Origin: Minisyncoccota bacterium
GTDB taxonomy: Bacteria > Patescibacteriota > Minisyncoccia > Moranbacterales > GCA-2747515
Assembly (NCBI GenBank): GCA_938034715.1
Contig: CALHMM010000024.1
Coordinates: forward strand, 1 to 18,753
Direction: 5' to 3'
Length of the DNA: 18,753 bases
Below, one piece after another: positions 14,959 through 18,753 of this stretch. The translations under genes were made by a program, and so were the position numbers. How positions within the stretch are numbered: the stretch's first letter is position 1; every line of letters begins with the position of its first letter. The notes below the pieces were generated by a model. That model was not told the origin of the DNA. It did not search any database and saw only the letters and a program-made list of their open reading frames with translations.

Positions 14959-15681
14959 ATGGAATACACTGTAAAAACCCAGCACTATGAAGGCCCCTTC
15001 GATCTTCTTTTGAGTTTGATTGAGGAGCAAAAACTTGACATTACTATGGTTTCGCTTTCTGAGATATCAGACGCTTACCTGGACTATATCGCCAGGCAAG
15101 AAAACATCTCTCTAGAAAACTTAGCAGATTTTCTCTCCGTTGCTGCAAAACTAGTATTAATTAAATCAAAAGCTCTTTTGCCACTTCTGCAGTTTGATGA
15201 AGAAGAAGAAGCAGATATTCATGAACTTGAGCGCCAATTAGCAGCCCTCAAAGCAATCAAAGATGTTATCCCCAAATTTCAGTCTTACTTAGAACACGCT
15301 AAGCCGCAGTACAGTAGGAAAGGGATGTGGGGAACACAAGTCCAATTTCTGCCACCGCCCGGACTATCTACTAAGATATTGGAACAAGCGTTCCTGAAGT
15401 CATTAAATTCTATACCACAACTAGATGACATCGAAGAAAAAATAATTGCAGACGTCATCTCTTTAGAAAAACGCATAGTCTACGTACAACAAATGGTTAG
15501 TGAAAAAGCAGAAGTAATCTTTTCGCAAATACTTTCAAGTAACAAAGACACAACAGAGATCGTAGTATCATTTCTGGCACTCCTTGAACTCGTCAAACAA
15601 AAAATAGTCATCGCCAATCAGGATGGAACTTTCAATGATATAGTGCTTACCGCACAAAACAACCAATCTGAAAAAATATAA
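14959..15681 (+). CDS. scpA: Segregation and condensation protein A
   Basis: ScpA is the kleisin that bridges the two heads of the SMC dimer and is needed for chromosome compaction and segregation. The 240-residue protein has the family's N-terminal signature YEGPFDLLLSLIEEQKLDI, then DAYLDYI, ENLADFLSVAAKLVLIKSKALLP, and the acidic stretch EEEADIHELERQL. The C-terminal winged-helix part includes VSFLALLELVKQKIVIANQDG, matching the usual FLALLEL segment that binds the SMC head. It precedes scpB by five bases, the normal gene pairing. No smc gene lies in the window. Confidence 0.96.
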   Translation: MEYTVKTQHYEGPFDLLLSLIEEQKLDITMVSLSEISDAYLDYIARQENISLENLADFLSVAAKLVLIKSKALLPLLQFDEEEEADIHELERQLAALKAIKDVIPKFQSYLEHAKPQYSRKGMWGTQVQFLPPPGLSTKILEQAFLKSLNSIPQLDDIEEKIIADVISLEKRIVYVQQMVSEKAEVIFSQILSSNKDTTEIVVSFLALLELVKQKIVIANQDGTFNDIVLTAQNNQSEKI

Positions 15682-15686
15682 TCACT

Positions 15687-16322
15687 ATGAATAAACACCC
15701 GCACACACCAGAGCCACAGGGAGACCAACAGCAACAGCAACAGCAACAGCAAGCAGGGGAAGCACCTGAGCTAGCTTCCGTGGAAGCAGTTCTTTTTATG
15801 TATGGATCACCGATCAAATTTACCAAAATTTGTGAAATACTCGATGCCCCAAAAAAAGATGTGCTGGAGTTATGTGAGATTCTCAGAGATAGTTATATAG
15901 AGCGATCAGCTGGGATACGCGTTGTAATTCATGGTGACGCAGTCCAAATAGTTACAGAGAAATCACAGCATGAGATCATAGAAAAATTTCTAAAGAAAGA
16001 GCTCGAAGGAGATCTAACAAACCCAGCTCTAGAAGTTCTGGCAATTATCGCCTATAGAGGACCCCTTTCCAAGCCAGATATCGAAGCTATACGTGGGGTA
16101 AATTGTTCGTTTACACTGCGCAACTTACTACTCCGAGGACTCATAGAAAGACTTCCGCATCCTACTGACAAACGGACAAAACTCTACCATGTAACACATA
16201 GTTTTTTGCGATTCCTTGGTCTCGAGTCCATTAAGCAGTTACCTCACTGGGAGGACCTTACAGGTGATAAGCGTATTGATGCAATCCTCTACGGACAAGG
16301 GGAAGATGAGCAATCAAAATAG
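15687..16322 (+). CDS. scpB: Segregation and condensation protein B
   Basis: ScpB dimers bind the ScpA kleisin and complete the SMC condensin complex. The 211-residue protein contains two winged-helix domains: the first begins SVEAVLFMYGSPIKFTKI and the second has NPALEVLAIIAYRGPLSKPDIEAIRGVNC, followed by LRNLLLRGLIERL and the end FLRFLGLESIKQLPHW. All are typical ScpB landmarks. The N-terminal 25 residues are an unusual lead-in containing nine consecutive Gln, encoded by an alternating CAA/CAG tract. This may be a flexible tail; a start further in, at ATG 15798 (the MYGSP position), would cut into the first domain and is not preferred. It is translationally close to scpA. Confidence 0.95.
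   Translation: MNKHPHTPEPQGDQQQQQQQQQAGEAPELASVEAVLFMYGSPIKFTKICEILDAPKKDVLELCEILRDSYIERSAGIRVVIHGDAVQIVTEKSQHEIIEKFLKKELEGDLTNPALEVLAIIAYRGPLSKPDIEAIRGVNCSFTLRNLLLRGLIERLPHPTDKRTKLYHVTHSFLRFLGLESIKQLPHWEDLTGDKRIDAILYGQGEDEQSK
15726..15752 (+). repeat. CAACAG microsatellite encoding polyglutamine in ScpB
   Basis: Four and a half perfect copies of the hexamer CAACAG run in the scpB frame and encode nine glutamines at residues 14-22. In-frame hexamers can change copy number by slippage without shifting the frame, so the tract length may vary between strains. Confidence 0.9.
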
Positions 16323-16347
16323 ATTGATTATTTCAGTCGTATAACTC

Positions 16348-17400
16348 ATGAAAAAATCACATACAAGAGGGAATATTTTTGCAGCGCTATATGCACTTAC
16401 AATATTTTGCGGAGGCCTTTTTTCTATTGCATTGATCACTATCGATGACATCAAACAATTTACTGACCCACTAAAGTTTTCTCTTGCACAAGCCTGGAAA
16501 AGTTCTGAGGCAATTCCGTCAGTTTCACCAGTAGAGAATTTGCCTGTGCCAGAAGTTATCCCAATTAGAAAAACAGGATCGCAACCGTTAGTGCTTCCCT
16601 CAGCCTCTGCGGCTGCGATAGTTGACGTAGCTTCAGGTGAGCAGCTCTACGAAAAAAATAGCACGCAAAAAAGAGCAATCGCCTCAATAACAAAACTTTT
16701 TACGGCTATGCTTGTGATAGATGAAATTCAGGATCTGCAAGTAGGGGTAGTGATTCCAGAAGAAGTAATTCTTATTGAGGGTACGCGTGTTGGTTGCGTA
16801 TCATCTGTGATTTGCGAAGGACAAAGACTTATAAGTGGTGATAAGGTATCAGCTAAAGCGCTTCTTGAGGCAATGCTTGTAGGAAGTGCAAATGACGCAG
16901 CAACAGCCTTAGCGATTCACATAGGAGGCAGTGAGCAGGGATTTGCACAAATAATGAATGAGAGAGCCAGAGAGCTCAATCTGACTAGTAGTAATTTTTG
17001 CAGACCATCCGGACTCGAGTTAAGCAATACAGAGTTAGAATCACAGTGCTTCTCAAGTGCCCGTGATTTAGGTGTAATCATGGCAACACTGGTGAAAGAA
17101 GAAAAATACCAGCAAATCGAAGAAATACTAAAAATGAAAAGCACGACATTTACTGGAGAGGATGATACAATATTACATGAAACAGTTTCAACAAATAAAT
17201 TACTCACTCAAGACTTTGGATTTGAAGTAGTAGGCAAAACAGGATTTACTTTAAGAGCTGGGCCATCGTTAATAATGATGGGTAGAGAGCCTGACACATC
17301 CACCGAGATAGTAGCTGTCGTACTAAATGATCAAAATCGGTTTGAAAACATAACAAAAATGCTCAAATGGGCCTATGAAAATCACTCATGGGACAAATAA
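16348..17400 (+). CDS. D-alanyl-D-alanine carboxypeptidase (peptidase S11, low-mass PBP)
   Basis: This penicillin-binding enzyme removes the terminal D-Ala from peptidoglycan stem peptides, limiting cross-linking on the outer face of the membrane. The 350-residue protein has an N-terminal hydrophobic anchor (about 10-31), a linker to about residue 78, and then the S11 catalytic domain. The three active-site motifs are intact: SITK with nucleophile Ser113 and Lys116, SAN at 180-182 in VGSANDAATALAIH, and KTG at 297-299 in VVGKTGFTLRAG. The C-terminal beta-domain of classical PBP5 is absent; the protein ends soon after the catalytic domain. It lies between scpB and mraY on the same strand, consistent with a cell-wall group. 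Confidence 0.94.
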   Translation: MKKSHTRGNIFAALYALTIFCGGLFSIALITIDDIKQFTDPLKFSLAQAWKSSEAIPSVSPVENLPVPEVIPIRKTGSQPLVLPSASAAAIVDVASGEQLYEKNSTQKRAIASITKLFTAMLVIDEIQDLQVGVVIPEEVILIEGTRVGCVSSVICEGQRLISGDKVSAKALLEAMLVGSANDAATALAIHIGGSEQGFAQIMNERARELNLTSSNFCRPSGLELSNTELESQCFSSARDLGVIMATLVKEEKYQQIEEILKMKSTTFTGEDDTILHETVSTNKLLTQDFGFEVVGKTGFTLRAGPSLIMMGREPDTSTEIVAVVLNDQNRFENITKMLKWAYENHSWDK

Positions 17401-17465
17401 GAGAAAAAAACTAGCAAAAGCAGTAAGAATCAATAATCCTAAGTAGTTCTAAAAGACTTCAAACG

Positions 17466-18566
17466 ATGGAAATTGCAAATTTACAGTCAATACCAGGAAT
17501 CGATCAAATGCTGAAAGTGATGCTAACGGGAATTTTAGCATTCACGGTCGCTTTTTTATTTACACCAATTTGGACAAACCTGCTCTACAAGTACAAGATT
17601 GGCATTAAGATTAAAACAACAGGAGTAGAAGGTGACAAGCTAACGTATGTCTCGAAGCTTCACAAGAAAAAGGGTGGTACACCGACAATGGGTGGAGTGA
17701 TTGTTTGGTTCAGTGTCATCATTCTGATCATCTTGTCTCAATTCTTGTTTCCATATATTGCGATACTCTACGACTCACACTTTATAGCAAGGCTGGACTT
17801 TCTCTCTCGCAAGGAAACCTATCTACCACTGTTTGCATTAGCAGCTGCCGGCACCTTGGGACTGTTTGATGACATTATGAGTGTCAGAGGTTGGGGAAGT
17901 AACAAAGGTGGCGGTATGCGTTTTGTAATGCGCTTTGGCTGGCTTTTCGTGATCGCAGGACTCGGCGCGTGGTGGTTTTACAGTAAGCTAGGGTGGGACA
18001 TTTTACACATTCCAGGTGTGGGTGATTTCTCAATTGGGCTATGGTACATTCCACTATTTATCTTTGTGATTCTCTTTGCTGCTTTCTCCTCCAATGAAAC
18101 AGACGGCCTCGACGGACTAAATGCAGGTGTTCTTCTCATGGCCTTTGCATCATTTGCAATCATCGCATTTTTTCAAAATAAAGTTGATCTGGCAGCATTT
18201 TGTAGCGCGATATCTGGAGCTCTATTGGCATTTCTGTGGTTCAATATCTACCCGGCACGATTTTTCATGGGCGATACGGGATCGGTTGGACTTGGGGCTA
18301 CGCTAGGTGTTGTCGCTTTGCTCACAAATTCAGTAGTTGCTCTTTTTATCATAGTATTGATTTACTCTTTAGAATCTGGTAGTGCATTTATTCAAATCAT
18401 GTCAAAGAAGTATTTTGGTCGCAAAGTATTTCTCGCCGCACCAATTCATCATCATTTTGAAGCACTTGGATGGCCTGAGCCAAAAATTGTTATGAGAGCT
18501 TGGGTTTTCACATTTTTGACCGCAGGAATTGGCCTCCTGGTTGGAATTATTGGTATGGGGAGTTAA
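17466..18566 (+). CDS. mraY: Phospho-N-acetylmuramoyl-pentapeptide transferase
   Basis: MraY makes lipid I by joining phospho-MurNAc-pentapeptide to undecaprenyl phosphate in the cytoplasmic membrane. The 366-residue, roughly ten-helix protein shows the expected motifs: HKKKGGTPTMGG, FSSNETDGLDGLNAG, FFMGDTGSVGLGA and APIHHHFEALGWPEPKIV. The DD motif is present as GLFDDIMSVRGWG; the family usually has Lys three residues after the second Asp, and here it is Ser. The loop before this motif, around DSHFIARLDFLSRKETY, appears longer than in E. coli. The gene implies a complete peptidoglycan pathway elsewhere in the genome. It starts 65 bases after the carboxypeptidase gene and is followed closely by pgk. 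Confidence 0.96.
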   Translation: MEIANLQSIPGIDQMLKVMLTGILAFTVAFLFTPIWTNLLYKYKIGIKIKTTGVEGDKLTYVSKLHKKKGGTPTMGGVIVWFSVIILIILSQFLFPYIAILYDSHFIARLDFLSRKETYLPLFALAAAGTLGLFDDIMSVRGWGSNKGGGMRFVMRFGWLFVIAGLGAWWFYSKLGWDILHIPGVGDFSIGLWYIPLFIFVILFAAFSSNETDGLDGLNAGVLLMAFASFAIIAFFQNKVDLAAFCSAISGALLAFLWFNIYPARFFMGDTGSVGLGATLGVVALLTNSVVALFIIVLIYSLESGSAFIQIMSKKYFGRKVFLAAPIHHHFEALGWPEPKIVMRAWVFTFLTAGIGLLVGIIGMGS

Positions 18567-18604
18567 TAAAAACGACATTATTAAATTGGGATTAAAATAA
18601 AAAT

Positions 18605-18753
18605 ATGCATCTAAAAAAAATTCAGGATATTGATCTAACAAATAAGAGGGTATTGGTACGAGCAGATTTTAACGTTTCTCTTGATAAAAATGGACAAGCA
18701 AAAGAAACATACAAGATTCAAGCGGTCAAAGAAACTATAGATTATATTCTGTC
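18605..18753 (+). CDS. pgk: Phosphoglycerate kinase, 5' part only
   Basis: Pgk makes ATP from 1,3-bisphosphoglycerate in glycolysis. Only the first 49 codons are in the window. KRVLVRADFNVSLDKNG matches the conserved N-terminal strand and substrate-binding loop of Pgk (usual form RVDFNVPLD). After it comes TYKIQAVKETIDYIL, in the place of the usual RI-A-LPTI-YLL helix. The residue that aligns with the catalytic Arg38/39 is Lys here (codon AAG at about 18704-18706). TAAAAT at 18593-18598 lies six bases before the ATG and may be a -10 box, though the region is very AT-rich. The family call is confident despite the truncation. Confidence 0.88.
   Translation, partial: MHLKKIQDIDLTNKRVLVRADFNVSLDKNGQAKETYKIQAVKETIDYIL

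Overview
The window looks like a chromosomal segment of a Candidate Phyla Radiation (Patescibacteria-type) bacterium or a close relative. It is moderately AT-rich, uses the standard code (one gene ends in TGA and no real gene contains an in-frame TGA), and its genes are tightly packed and mostly lack a Shine-Dalgarno sequence. Several core proteins carry lineage-type insertions or motif changes: nucleoside diphosphate kinase, MraY, CysRS and CorA. The taxonomic call is an inference from these traits; I could not run a phylogeny.

Layout. From 1 to 3617 everything is on the minus strand and reads as one likely transcription unit: a YadG/YadH-type ABC exporter (ATPase then permease), a CorA-family divalent cation transporter with GIN in place of GMN, and a cysteinyl-tRNA synthetase cut by the window edge. 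A divergent promoter region (3618-3750) separates it from the plus-strand genes that fill the rest. These begin with a DEDDh exonuclease, a membrane-anchored acidic protein with an HEFAH zinc-peptidase motif, and an alpha/beta hydrolase with a complete catalytic triad.

The only long stretch without a recognised gene is 6443-6940. It has a consensus promoter whose predicted start falls on the first base of a 10-bp stem that closes about 310 nt downstream. It also holds an uncharacterised 79-codon ORF and a strong hairpin that runs into the -35 box of the next promoter. This is the best candidate here for something undescribed. I read it as a structured RNA, a small protein gene, or both.

From 6941 to 10724 lies a str-type cluster (rpsL, rpsG, fusA) followed by ndk and a textbook terminator. 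Next come a membrane-anchored thermonuclease, a multi-pass membrane protein, the tRNA U34 hydroxylase trhO, a short MGMT-type DNA repair protein, and an MFS transporter. The last block is scpA-scpB (condensin partners), a D-Ala-D-Ala carboxypeptidase, mraY and the start of pgk. The dac and mraY genes imply a peptidoglycan wall; scpAB serve chromosome segregation.

Regulation. Several genes that start transcription units have a -10 box only 6-8 nt before the ATG. This suggests leaderless mRNAs and fits the near-absence of Shine-Dalgarno sequences. No tRNA, rRNA, CRISPR array, insertion sequence or prophage is visible.
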